Assembly (NCBI RefSeq): GCF_033878955.1 | Contig: NZ_CP138858.1 | Location: 5,049,001-5,113,000, forward strand | Direction: 5' to 3' | Length of the DNA: 64,000 nucleotides | From: Coraliomargarita algicola | GTDB lineage: Bacteria; Verrucomicrobiota; Verrucomicrobiia; Opitutales; Coraliomargaritaceae | Shown here: piece by piece, positions 25,701 through 34,011 of the stretch | Layout: each line of letters starts with the position of its first letter | Position numbering within the stretch: the first letter of the stretch is position 1 | The notes under the pieces: generated by a model | The model's input: the letters and a program-made list of their open reading frames with translations, nothing else | Told to the model about the DNA's origin: nothing | Databases searched by the model: none | Translations under genes and position numbers: made by a program

Positions 25701-26138
25701 TAGGTCGTCCGGCACCGGGATCGTCACGGTTTCCCAGCTCTCCGATGCAAACTTTGGGAAGTCGATGTTGTGCCATCCGCCATAAGCATCGATCAACGTA
25801 AGTTTGGTACCAGCCCCGGGGTTGCTCATATGAATTTGAACTTGAACTGTCTTTAGTTTACCGGGAATGCTGATCGGATTTTTTGCCGCCATACGATGGT
25901 ATTCGAAGCCTTTGCCGGAATAGGCGATCTGCGCTTCCATGCCTGAATCGTCCAAGGCAACATAGTCTGCCGGAGCTCGATTATCCGAGCTGGTCGTCCA
26001 GTCTTGTGGAGCAAATGTAGTCACAACCTTGGTGCTGACTTGCGCGTTCAACTGCGCTGTCAGTCCGCATGCGACCAGAGCACATGCAAGCATCGCGCCC
26101 GGGAATCGTTTTCTTTGGGGAGGGGATAAACTTTTCAT
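22758..26138 (-). CDS. Large secreted clan GH-A glycoside hydrolase with N-terminal CBM-like and C-terminal CBM9-like domains
   Basis: A 1126-residue exported protein: signal peptide to about residue 33 (LTAQLNAQ), an N-terminal carbohydrate-binding-like beta-sandwich (about 40-185), an Ig-like module (to ~320), then the GH-A barrel. Acid/base Glu441 sits in YWELDNEYAL and nucleophile Glu563 in AFITEFGWD. After the barrel come two Ig-like modules. The final ~170 residues are CBM9/DOMON-like (SFWQADSLELFIDAQ, EFIIPWSEIRGF). It is a longer paralogue of the protein at 6485-9178, with the shared signatures SPYG(I/M)N, W.RDY, NTGG and FWFWD/FWYWH. Substrate is unknown; it probably cleaves an extracellular polysaccharide. 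It follows the esterase gene by 15 bases. Confidence 0.82.
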   Translation of the reverse strand: MKSLSPPQRKRFPGAMLACALVACGLTAQLNAQVSTKVVTTFAPQDWTTSSDNRAPADYVALDDSGMEAQIAYSGKGFEYHRMAAKNPISIPGKLKTVQVQIHMSNPGAGTKLTLIDAYGGWHNIDFPKFASESWETVTIPVPDDLAQPATIHSFQFHNWGTRKQKTDVRVGLKSIAVETDLTYADPMTGRYLDWKPDPSGKKKDTEAPATPLFSADFSSTAPGHFFAGTDAELILNIRNWRPNPAQVKATVTVTDIHGENIFTKTIEQRVDASEQFKWSPPVELYGPHRAEVQIENAGFPSAEAYLIFAEGPKPHDLTESEKMASPYGMNVHGGQGLFITPFRNAGIIWFRDYAFNFEWLERAKQNSRNFSGWPGYPGIVQTYKDAGAMVLPVLAHSIPRPEIVNGHVEGNTPPSRPWVAHLAEVLDGFPQFKYWELDNEYALEPEIREAEKKLNWAHYESYHKAFGDAVKLLGFGELKAVENGRAGIFPDLLEKAVKNGSFENINVVNIHHYAGVDTPELNVKNYNTGGLGRGADLLFDKLRDVVAAAHADGKEREAFITEFGWDTAAGQVVSIEQQAAYAPRSYMMFAAAGMDKAFWYWHFDSSTPMRFFDACGLMTARREPKPSLCTVAGITHLLPSLDYVGTFNFGPGTEGYVFKENGQYIAAAFRILDGDKPIEVDFGADVQLYDAYANPLQGTQATLDIAPIYADGLKPDSAIMRQAAYSIDSHRFMATVANEASDIVVRVNNLSGQNKQVTLKPVLPSGWKNQQDSFSYTASAYSDDTITIPFKAAADAKAGFQPLSVEVVEDGKALTTLYLRANVLEPYVLTVGGMPNTEGKVEVVATVINQTNSVKTPSIALSLPSGWHALTEDGSIDILQPQETREIPLEFEWSNGAKLDRLPQVTLQDAEFKITQSIIPPFKAIRKLEGSGWFKGDTTQWPEANKLPEWIVGSIFGEPLTNIWMGWSGKGLWIGVDVKASKVQVTGPRSFWQADSLELFIDAQNDKTATSFGPGDHQFWAVAQPEEDCVYLGEWKRSDEIEETRYDIPLSYSASKRTEDGYTMEFIIPWSEIRGFTPRAGKDLGLNFNLNVKGIEGSREVYWPRVKTKGIIGQPKFWGTVELSQ

Positions 26139-26153
26139 ATTCTTGATTTCTAG

Positions 26154-29105
26154 TTAATTGAGTTCTTCGACTTGGAGCCGAATAAATTTTTTAGAGTTAT
26201 TTTCTACGCTGTCTTTAACACGTACAGTAACCGTTTCACTGTCGTCACTATGGTCAATCGCGGGCGGGACGGATTCCAGGTAGTCCGTGCCTGTGGTCCA
26301 GCTGTCTGGGGATAGATCGGGGCTGATTTGAACGGTGTAGCGCAGATTACCTGCTTCGTAGCCACTTTCGGCGCTTCCGGTGCCGCCTTGTATTCGGCGA
26401 TAGCTAAATGTGAGAAAGTGAAAATTGCTTTCGCTGGTGATCTCGCCATGCGGTCGACTGCCTGAGCTGGAATCAGTCGGCAGACTGCCTTGCGCGTATT
26501 CAAATATGTTGGCAATTCCATCATGGTCTGGATCGGCCGACGGTTCTTGATCGGCTACTGGTAATTCGCTGAGCATTGCCGCCTTCCATTCACTATAGCT
26601 TGCCGGTGTGCTGCTTCCGGTGTAGGGCTCAGTTTTATCGAGAGCTTGCACTTCGGCAGCTGTGAGCGCGCGATCATAGACGCGGACCTCATCCATGTCC
26701 CCTGCGAAACCGAAGCCGTAATCTGTGTTTAATATACCGATCGTGATCGGGCAATCGAGCACTGGGATAGCCGTGACAGTGATTGTATTGGAAGCGACTT
26801 CGTCTCCATCGATGTAAAGCTTCACGTTGTCCGAGACTTCAGCTCCATCAAAAGTCATGGTGAGGTGCTTCCAAGTATTCACTTCGTTGAGCGAGTAGTT
26901 GGTCGTGACCCGTTGATTACCTAGGTCGATGTTGATGTTAGAATTCGTATGGCTAAAAATAGCGAAACAGCGTTGACCTGCGGTGAGGCCCTGGCGTTTT
27001 GAAATCAAGCCCCGAGGCTCTGAGTCGGCAACTGATGGACGGACCCACATGGAAATACTCAGTGCGTTGCTGCTGTATTCGGATTGATGGGGGGCTTCCA
27101 CCCAATCGTTGGTTCCGTCGAAGGTCAGTGCTTGGCCTGCAATGGACTCGCTGGTGCGGGCCGTGTTGCCAGTGAGGGTTCCATCATTGAAGCCTTGCGT
27201 GTCGAATGCGGTGTCGCCGGACAATGCATCAAATTTCCATCGCGAAAGAAGGCCATAGGCGAGACTGCCCTCAAAATCGGTGGTGCTCCCATTGGTCGTT
27301 GCGGCAGAAGATGTGCCTTCGGCGTTGAACGCTGCCACCCAAAAATAGTAGAGAGTGCTTGGGCTCAGTCCTTCGACCAGTGTGTTGGTCGCATTCGCCG
27401 CAACAGTCGTATTCGGACTCGCTGGTTGGCTATTCGTTGTGTTCCAGTAGATATTGTAAGCGCTCTCATTGTCTGCATTGTCTTGCCATGATAAAGTCAG
27501 ACTCGTCGCGGTCGGTCCTGATATATTTAAAGTGCTTGGTGCGTTTGGAGGTAATAAAACATCCGTTGTGGCCGAAGTAGAGGCTGTGCCCGATTCTCCA
27601 CCGGAATTATGAGCGGAGACCCAAAAAAAGTATTCGGTTTCGGGGGCTAATCCTGTCGCCGTGTAGTTGGTAATGTCGCCTGCCACACTTGCTTGGTGGG
27701 AGAAGGGTTGAGTGTTGGTGGCGCTCCAGTAGATCCGGTAGTTTTGGACCGTGCCGGTGCCGGCATTCCAGTCGAGCGTCACGCCGCCGGAGGTGACACT
27801 GGTTGCACTGACCGCTGCGGGAGCCGTTGGGGGGTCGAGGGGTTCCAGTGCTTCAAAAGCCAAGAATTCGAAGAGGTAAGCGGTGTCCTTCAATGCGCCT
27901 GAGGTCCAGTTGGCATCGATAACATTGAGACGTAGGTAGCGCACATCCACGGCCTCGAAATTATGGACGCGAGTGGACTGGTAATTATCATCCACGACGA
28001 TAATCGTGTCCCAGTCGACGCCATTGTTGCTTGCTTGAATGTTGTATCCAGCGAGTGCATCGTAGAGAGAGAGAGTGCGCAGAAAAATTTTATCGACAGA
28101 AAAGGACGCGCCTAGATCCAGTTGTATCCACTTTTTGCTATAATCGGTCGTGCTGGAACTCCAATAAGACTGACTCCCTGAGCCGGTCTTTCCTCTCGCG
28201 GCACCATGTTCAGGGTCTTCATCGCCTGCTGTGGCAATTGCCTCACTACGACTGGAGAGATTGACTCGAGCGGGTAGGCCAGGAGTTTGCAGTGTTTTGG
28301 AGAGGAACCATTCGTAGAGATTCGGGTTGTGGTAAGTATGACCTAGGCTGTATTGACGGCTACAACTATGTCCATAGCCAGGATACATTGTCACGATGTG
28401 TTCCGCATCCGGATAATGGACACTTATGGCGCTGTTTGCTCGCAGAACGACCTCAGGTGTGTGTTCAGTATTATCATTCAGACCACTCATCGACCAGATG
28501 GCGACGTTGTCTTCTGCGATTTTTACCATTGAACTCGTGCTGCCCTTGCGTCGACCTGCCACAACGGCTGCGGCCGCGAATCGGTTCGGCACATTTGCAT
28601 CACCAAGCAAGACTTCCCATGTCCCGGTTCCTCCAAAACTAAAGCCAGTCAAGTAGACGCGACTGGAGTCGACGCGATACTGTGCGGAAACTTCGTCGAG
28701 GAGTGCGATGACATTTTCTGAAGTCCAAGCTGCCTGGGTCTGAGGTGCTATGAGGATAAAGTGCTCCGTCTGACCGTTGACTTCGAAGTTTAAATAATTG
28801 CTACGCGCTGTATAGTAAGGCGGTGTGCTACCGCCGTTTTCAACCTTGTAGAGATAATTCGTATTTCCATAGAAATCACTTTCACCTCGTTCCCCGTAAC
28901 CATGTAAGTAAATGATCGTGGGGAATTCGCGTGCAGCCTCACTTGGGTCGTCATAGATCTCGGGTAAGTGTAGAATGTAAGGCAAACCACCGCCTACATT
29001 TGAAACCTTCTTAAGATTATAGTTAACGGCGTGCAGCGATGACGCACTTACAAGGATCCAGAGGAGAGAGACTTTAATGCATTTTTCAAGGAGTGGGGTA
29101 TACAT
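26154..29105 (-). CDS. Secreted multidomain alpha/beta-hydrolase esterase (F5/8, two Fn3, LamG domains)
   Basis: A 983-residue exported protein. Signal peptide about 1-26. Residues 28-275 are a PHB-depolymerase/feruloyl-esterase type alpha/beta hydrolase with oxyanion loop LHGYGERGE, nucleophile Ser156 in GFSFGG and catalytic His246 in GYGHSC. Then come a discoidin (F5/8 C) domain at about 285-430 (YWSSSTTDYSKKWIQLDLG), two fibronectin III modules (about 435-615), a LamG-like lectin fold (about 625-835, SRWKFDALSGD, DMDEVRVYDRAL) and a C-terminal tail with ADPDHDGIANIFEYA, a form common in Verrucomicrobia exports. It probably removes acyl groups from plant or algal glycans while bound to the polysaccharide. 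An operator-like site lies at 29224. Confidence 0.87.
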   Translation of the reverse strand: MYTPLLEKCIKVSLLWILVSASSLHAVNYNLKKVSNVGGGLPYILHLPEIYDDPSEAAREFPTIIYLHGYGERGESDFYGNTNYLYKVENGGSTPPYYTARSNYLNFEVNGQTEHFILIAPQTQAAWTSENVIALLDEVSAQYRVDSSRVYLTGFSFGGTGTWEVLLGDANVPNRFAAAAVVAGRRKGSTSSMVKIAEDNVAIWSMSGLNDNTEHTPEVVLRANSAISVHYPDAEHIVTMYPGYGHSCSRQYSLGHTYHNPNLYEWFLSKTLQTPGLPARVNLSSRSEAIATAGDEDPEHGAARGKTGSGSQSYWSSSTTDYSKKWIQLDLGASFSVDKIFLRTLSLYDALAGYNIQASNNGVDWDTIIVVDDNYQSTRVHNFEAVDVRYLRLNVIDANWTSGALKDTAYLFEFLAFEALEPLDPPTAPAAVSATSVTSGGVTLDWNAGTGTVQNYRIYWSATNTQPFSHQASVAGDITNYTATGLAPETEYFFWVSAHNSGGESGTASTSATTDVLLPPNAPSTLNISGPTATSLTLSWQDNADNESAYNIYWNTTNSQPASPNTTVAANATNTLVEGLSPSTLYYFWVAAFNAEGTSSAATTNGSTTDFEGSLAYGLLSRWKFDALSGDTAFDTQGFNDGTLTGNTARTSESIAGQALTFDGTNDWVEAPHQSEYSSNALSISMWVRPSVADSEPRGLISKRQGLTAGQRCFAIFSHTNSNINIDLGNQRVTTNYSLNEVNTWKHLTMTFDGAEVSDNVKLYIDGDEVASNTITVTAIPVLDCPITIGILNTDYGFGFAGDMDEVRVYDRALTAAEVQALDKTEPYTGSSTPASYSEWKAAMLSELPVADQEPSADPDHDGIANIFEYAQGSLPTDSSSGSRPHGEITSESNFHFLTFSYRRIQGGTGSAESGYEAGNLRYTVQISPDLSPDSWTTGTDYLESVPPAIDHSDDSETVTVRVKDSVENNSKKFIRLQVEELN

Positions 29106-29223
29106 AATGGTGTTGGTTGCTTGGATTAAACGAGATTTAACCAGAAGAAGAGTTTTGTGTGATCATCCGCATACATTCGCTTCAGTGGGGTCCATTGAGA
29201 GTCCTTCCGCTTATGCTCTAGGG

Positions 29224-29235
29224 TAAAACGATATA
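29224..29235. promoter_or_regulatory. Operator-like site before the esterase gene
   Basis: TAAAACGATATA resembles the right half of GCTATAACGATATAGC with a central CG. It lies about 120 bases upstream of the esterase start (minus strand), between it and the preceding hydrolase gene. Two pairs are mismatched, so it is weaker than the other sites. Confidence 0.42.
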
Positions 29236-29332
29236 GTTTCTGTGTTTGAAAGAGGAGATTGTCAGCGATTGCATTATTGGAATGAGTTATGCTGGGGTGC
29301 ATTGGCCAGCTCGACCAGTATTTATCTGTTCT

Positions 29333-30445
29333 CTAGCCGGGAAGTTTGGCCGAGCAAATGATTTTGGTCATTTCCTGATGCCAGTCTTTATCGCGCCACA
29401 TGCCTCGGAACTGCGGGCCGCAGAAATTACTGGTGGCGATGGCCGCCCAGCGCCCTTTGCTGGCGGCATGGCGCACGCCGACTTCGCAGCTGCGCTTCAC
29501 CCATTCCCAGTCCAGCATCGGCCAGTCCTTGTAGTCCACGATCCCCCAACATTCGGTCGTGATGAGCGGCAGGTTGAGCGCTTCGGACTCGATGCAGACT
29601 TCATCGATGTGAGTTTTTAGATGGTCGTCCCAATAGTCTGAATCGGCTTCGTAGAAACGTTGCGCATTGAGCACGACATTCTCGTAGCCCTTGGATTCAA
29701 AGCGCTCGTAATGGTAGTCGACCCGGGTGTAGAACTCGTGGCTATTGGCCTGTGCCATCCAGATGTGCGGTTCAAGTAAGTCGAACGTTTCGGATACGGT
29801 TTTATGGTCCTCTTTGGCTAGATTTAGGTGTCCGATGTTTGAATAGGTGTACGCAATATTTGGATAGGATAACCGCAGTTCATTGATGGAGCTCACCATC
29901 CAGCGGATAGAGGAAGGACTGTTCCAGTCTGCTTTTTCCGTGGGGGCGGGTAGAAAGAAGGGGGCCCAGCAGTCCAGTGGCCACTCATTGCAAAAGTCGA
30001 GGTAAAGGATGCTATCGAGTAAGTTGTCGCTGGCGATTGAATCTAGCAAATCTTTCCAGATTCGGCTGTGGCACTGAGGTGAGACGATTTGTGCGACATT
30101 GGTTTCTTCGACCCGTTGAAACCATGTGGACAGTCCGACTAGTATCCCACGTTGGGCGCATTTTCGGATGAAAGTGTTGAGGTTGGGCTGCACCTGAACG
30201 CGATTACGGGCGGGCGTGCCCCAGTCCTGCTGGTTCCAGCAAGGTTTGACTGTCCACTCGGCTTTCGCATCGATGGAGACAAGTAGCGGATAGGCGTCGA
30301 TACGCACGGCATTGTAACCGCGTTCGGTCAACTCATCCAGAGCCAGGTCCCAGTCTTCGTAGCCAGCTCCGCTCCAACGGCGTTCCAGCCATGAAAAGTC
30401 CCACATCGTGATGGCGAGTGGCGCGGTCAATTCTTTGAGTTTCAT
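29333..30445 (-). CDS. Cytoplasmic clan GH-A glycoside hydrolase (cellulase-like fold)
   Basis: A 370-residue protein without signal peptide. The barrel opens with ITMWDFSWLERRW and GYNAVRIDAYP. The probable acid/base Glu154 is in LDFCNEWP, and the probable nucleophile Glu298 is in LITTECWG, with a conserved aromatic strand HIWMAQAN before it. The start is set at the ATG at 30445 because it overlaps the GH78 stop (ATGA); upstream codons belong to the GH78 frame. This coupling suggests that it works on products of the rhamnosidase inside the cell. Resembles GH5-type enzymes, but the family is not certain. Confidence 0.8.
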   Translation of the reverse strand: MKLKELTAPLAITMWDFSWLERRWSGAGYEDWDLALDELTERGYNAVRIDAYPLLVSIDAKAEWTVKPCWNQQDWGTPARNRVQVQPNLNTFIRKCAQRGILVGLSTWFQRVEETNVAQIVSPQCHSRIWKDLLDSIASDNLLDSILYLDFCNEWPLDCWAPFFLPAPTEKADWNSPSSIRWMVSSINELRLSYPNIAYTYSNIGHLNLAKEDHKTVSETFDLLEPHIWMAQANSHEFYTRVDYHYERFESKGYENVVLNAQRFYEADSDYWDDHLKTHIDEVCIESEALNLPLITTECWGIVDYKDWPMLDWEWVKRSCEVGVRHAASKGRWAAIATSNFCGPQFRGMWRDKDWHQEMTKIICSAKLPG

Positions 30446-32648
30446 TTTATTTGCTTTCTTTTTGAGGGATTGCCGCAAAGACGAAAATCTCTGCCTTCCG
30501 GCATGAGGAACCAAGCGGGGAGTGCGGCCCAAGGGTGGCAGCGTGTGTTGCGGTCGCTACCTTCGAAAGTCTCCCACCAGGTAGTGGTGTCTGGATCTTC
30601 GGTCATGATAGACCATGCTTTACGGATGAGCGGCATGATTTTATCCGAGTAGCCGGTGACGATGAGCGCTTCTGCGAAGTAGGTCCAAAAATAAGGGGTG
30701 CAACGGCAGATTTCCGGATGCTGCCAGTCTTGAATCAATTGACCCATCAGTTGACGTGCTGCGTCTCCCTTGGCTACGCCACCAAGCACGGCGAGAATCT
30801 GTGACTGGGCGCTCCAGCCTTTAAGCTCACCGCTTTCAGTATCGATACAATCGGCGTAATAGCCGGTCTTCTCATTGAAGAAAAGAGTGTGGCAAATGCC
30901 TCGGATCTCATGGGCATGGAGTAAGCTCGTATCGAGCGTATGCGTGTAATCGATGGATTGGGCGCAGGCCGTGAATGCGTCGATAGCGATGGCCAGATAA
31001 GCATTGAGACCTAGTTGCTTGCGCGAACGTTCGATGCCTGGGTGGGAGAAAGTGTGCCAGATACTCGGGTGGTCGATGAAGACGACTTCAAAGCGCCCGC
31101 CTTCATAGTTCTCGATGCCGAGGGGATCTGTTTCAATGAGACCAGATGGGCCGATATGATCTTGATACCAGCGCAGAGTGCGCTCGGCGACCGGTAGCAT
31201 CTTTTGGATGATATCTGTGCGTTCTGGATGTGCGCGGTGATAGACATCGACGCCCCAAACAAAGATGAGGCAAAAATCCAATAGATAATGGGGCGGATTT
31301 AGACTGGAAAACACGGATGACGGCATCAGGCCGTTGGTATTTTGTGCCTTTGCGATCACGTCCAGATAATGTTCGAAATAGGAAGGCTCGTCGTATAGCT
31401 TGTCGATCCACAGTGCGTTCCAAAGACCATCGGCAATGAAGAGTGCTTGCTCGCGCGTGGGGCAATCCACACAGGTTTCCTGGGTCGATACTTGTAGGGT
31501 CCGCATGCTGACATCCCACATGCGTTGCAGCTCCGGATTTTCCGACTGGTAGTCGAATACTGGTGTGATGTTTGCCTCTCGCCGCCAAACGCCGAATTCT
31601 TTTAGAAGCATCGGCGCATTGTTTGGGCGCAGCACGATGAGGAGATAGCGGAAGCCGTTATAATTGAGGGTGCGAAAGTGCGGGTTACGCCCGGATGCGG
31701 TCCAACGGGCTGCATATTCCGCATTGCCGCGGTTGGCCCAAGGGCGTCCATCACGCAGCAGTTCGGCGCCATAGTGGTCGACGGTGCCGGACGCGGCTTC
31801 GATGGTGAATTCGGTTTGACCAGACATCTCCTCTCCCAAATCAAAGAGTAGGGCGAGACCCCCATTCTCTGGTTCGCAGGTGATGCCTTTGCCTGAATCC
31901 CATTTGGTCTGAAATGCTTCGATTGGTAGAACCTCCCACGCTTCCGTATCCAAGATTTTGCTGAGTTGGCCTTCACCCTCTTCGGCAATTGCGGCGTCGG
32001 TGGATACCTTAGCCACTGCGATCAATTTCTGTGCAGGGACGGCATACTCGCGTAGCTGTGGGGTGGTCTTCGCGGTGAGAGGGTGCTCTCCGGGTGTTTG
32101 ACTTCGACTGCGATAGGCCATTCATGATCGTCAAAATCGGGTGCTTGCCAATTCTCCGGTTGCTTCGAGCTGTCAAATTGTTCCATCCAACCAGTCGCCC
32201 AAGTGCGTCTGAGGTTGGTGTGACGCCAGCCGCCTTGTAAATGATATTTCCATGACTCCATCGGTATTTCAATTGCCTCCCATTGACCCGCTTTCAACCC
32301 GATTAGACGGCACCAGAAGCCAGTGGGTGCATAGGGATGACTTTGCGTGCGGACACCGAAATGATGTATGATTGCTGAAAGAGTTACGCAGCCATTCTCA
32401 GAGCTTACAGGGTAGCTGTCCGCTGTGCTATCTGGCCAGATTGAAGGGCAGGGGCCTTGGCCAAGATACTGACCGTTGGCGCTCAGATAGTAGCGTGTTT
32501 GTCCGGCCAGTTGAACTGCAAGGTCTTCATAATCTTCAAGTTCTTTAATCTGAGTTCGAAACAAAACGGTTTGGTTCGGGTGTGATTTTTCGGCCCAAAT
32601 CCACAGTGGCTCAGTTGGGAGTTGAGTTTGTTTAATCTGATAATTCAT
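30442..32648 (-). pseudogene. GH78 alpha-L-rhamnosidase gene split by one frameshift
   Basis: The N-terminal part starts at the ATG at 32648 (MNYQIKQTQL) and runs through the lectin-like GH78 N domain (QTRYYLSANGQYLGQGPCP). Near 32070 the frame continues into out-of-frame codons, while the protein clearly goes on in another frame (TTPQLREYAVPAQKLIA, later the alpha/alpha-barrel signature DCPTREQALFIADGLWNALW and YTHTLD). The total span of 2207 bases is one short of a whole number of codons, so a single missing base explains the break; the intact product would be about 735 residues, normal for cytoplasmic GH78. It lacks a signal peptide. The enzyme would release terminal rhamnose. The gene may be truly broken, a sequencing error or (less likely) recoded. 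It is divergent from the LacI gene, with a strong operator upstream. Confidence 0.85.
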
Positions 32649-32720
32649 GGACTTACGTGACGAAGTTTTTTGGTGGGCGGAGCGCTCTGCGCTTTCAAAT
32701 TCACATATAAGTATTGAATG

Positions 32721-32736
32721 GCTATAACGATATAGC
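32721..32736. promoter_or_regulatory. LacI-type operator candidate (GCTATAACGATATAGC)
   Basis: A 16-base palindrome with one mismatched pair and central CG, identical to 4128-4143. It lies in the divergent gap between the GH78 gene (start 32648) and the LacI regulator gene (start 32864), about 75 bases from the GH78 start, so it could repress both directions. Confidence 0.75.
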
Positions 32737-32848
32737 AATTCCAAAAAGTATAATTCCCTCAATGGTTCTATGGCAGTATAGATTCCGTCAGAATTAAAAG
32801 AGAGCTTGTCTCATGGCAGTGAACTGTGGTTCTCTACGCCATGAACAA

Positions 32849-32860
32849 TGTAACGTTTTA
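32849..32860. promoter_or_regulatory. Operator-like site overlapping the LacI gene's ribosome-binding region
   Basis: TGTAACGTTTTA differs in one base from the TATAACGTTTTA found at 22646, 35776 and 38071. It ends three bases before the ATG of the LacI gene at 32864. Binding here would block the regulator's own expression. Confidence 0.55.
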
Positions 32861-32863
32861 GGT

Positions 32864-33901
32864 ATGCCAAAGAAGAAAACAGCAAAGTCGTCATCCTCGC
32901 GTCCAACTATCTTGGAGCTGGCGAAACTCACCAACTTGTCGCAAGGTGCGGTTTCGCGGGCAATCAATGGGCAAGGGGGAATCAGCGATACAACGCGCGA
33001 GCGCATTTTAAAAGCCGCACGTGAGATTGGATATCAGCCGAATCCATCGGCTCGAAACTTTAAGCGTGGTTACACAAAGCGTATCGGGATGATTCTACCC
33101 AACTTGGCGAATGCTAATTACTCTGAGCTGTATGAGCACTTGGACTTATCGGCTGCCGCTGAAGGTTATTCGTCGATTTTAGCCTTGGCGCATCAGTCCG
33201 CTGAGCGTGAGCGTAAATTACTTTTAGAGTTTTCGGCGGGTGAAGCGGATGGGCTTGTGGTCAACCCGGTTAAAGGTTTGGTTAATCTCGATATCTACCG
33301 GAAGCTAAAGGCTTGGAAGTATCCACTGCTGTTTCTTTATGTCGGACATGAGGATGAGTTCGACAGCCTCGGAGTGGATTATTCGTTTAGTTTACGTAAG
33401 GCGATGGAGTATTTACGCGATGTTGGCCACACGCATGTTGCCTATGTCGGGCCAAGTGCTGCGAATGCCATACCGGTCGGAAAGCACGATCAGCTGATTG
33501 CTGCCTTACAGAAAGTCGGTTTGCAGTATGATGCTGAGCTCTCCGTGTTTGAGGTCGATGCGTCTGAAGCGGGCGAAGCATCCTTTGCCCAGTGGCGTGC
33601 CATGGGGAAGCAACCAACTGCCGTGGTGGCATACAATGACCAAACCGCGATTTCACTCAGTATCGAGTGTAAGCGACAAGGCTTGAGTGTGCCTAAAGAT
33701 CTGTCTATTTTGGGCAGTGATGATATCACATCTGCGGAAGCTCTAGAGCTTTCCACTTTGCGAGTGGATCGTGAAGTGATGGCGCAGACGGGATTTCGGA
33801 TGCTGCAAAACCGTATCAAGAACTTTGACTCACCCATACAGCTGAAAAAGCTGCGGTCTGAGTTCTTACTCCGTAGCTCCATGGGCCCAGCTCGAAAGTA
33901 G
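32864..33901 (+). CDS. LacI-family transcriptional regulator, probable master of the local operator set
   Basis: A 345-residue regulator. The N-terminal helix-turn-helix is TILELAKLTNLSQGAVSRAING, with the hinge GYQPNPSARNF; the periplasmic-binding-protein-like core contains IGMILPNLANANYSELYEHL, a Rossmann strand pair and the usual ILGSDD near residue 285. I chose the ATG at 32864 (MPKKKT) rather than the upstream one, as LacI proteins start shortly before the HTH. It is divergent from the GH78 gene and followed by the sulfatase gene. The palindromes with central CG around it and across the window fit a LacI-family recognition site, and the site abutting its own start codon suggests autoregulation. 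The effector is unknown, probably a sugar from the local pathway. Confidence 0.93.
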   Translation: MPKKKTAKSSSSRPTILELAKLTNLSQGAVSRAINGQGGISDTTRERILKAAREIGYQPNPSARNFKRGYTKRIGMILPNLANANYSELYEHLDLSAAAEGYSSILALAHQSAERERKLLLEFSAGEADGLVVNPVKGLVNLDIYRKLKAWKYPLLFLYVGHEDEFDSLGVDYSFSLRKAMEYLRDVGHTHVAYVGPSAANAIPVGKHDQLIAALQKVGLQYDAELSVFEVDASEAGEASFAQWRAMGKQPTAVVAYNDQTAISLSIECKRQGLSVPKDLSILGSDDITSAEALELSTLRVDREVMAQTGFRMLQNRIKNFDSPIQLKKLRSEFLLRSSMGPARK

Positions 33902-33953
33902 AGGCAGTGTCGTCACAGTAGGCTGTGTCATTGTAGACTTTATAATTGCAATC

Positions 33954-33965
33954 TATAACGTTATA
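33954..33965. promoter_or_regulatory. Perfect LacI-type operator candidate (TATAACGTTATA)
   Basis: A perfect 12-base palindrome with central CG, 47 bases upstream of the sulfatase start at 34012. It is the most symmetrical member of the set and supports the consensus. Confidence 0.74.
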
Positions 33966-34011
33966 TGCATATATTGTTAAATTCCTATTTTATCCTCAAC
34001 GCTTTAGCCTT

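Noticed and set aside
27084..27491. 135-codon plus-strand frame opposite the esterase gene
   Set aside because: Antisense to the Fn3/LamG-coding part; Cys- and Arg-rich with no domain or ribosome site.
33946..34011. Upstream in-frame extension of the sulfatase to 33946
   Set aside because: It would cover the perfect operator palindrome and gives a leader unlike sulfatase N-termini; ATG at 34012 fits the conserved opening.
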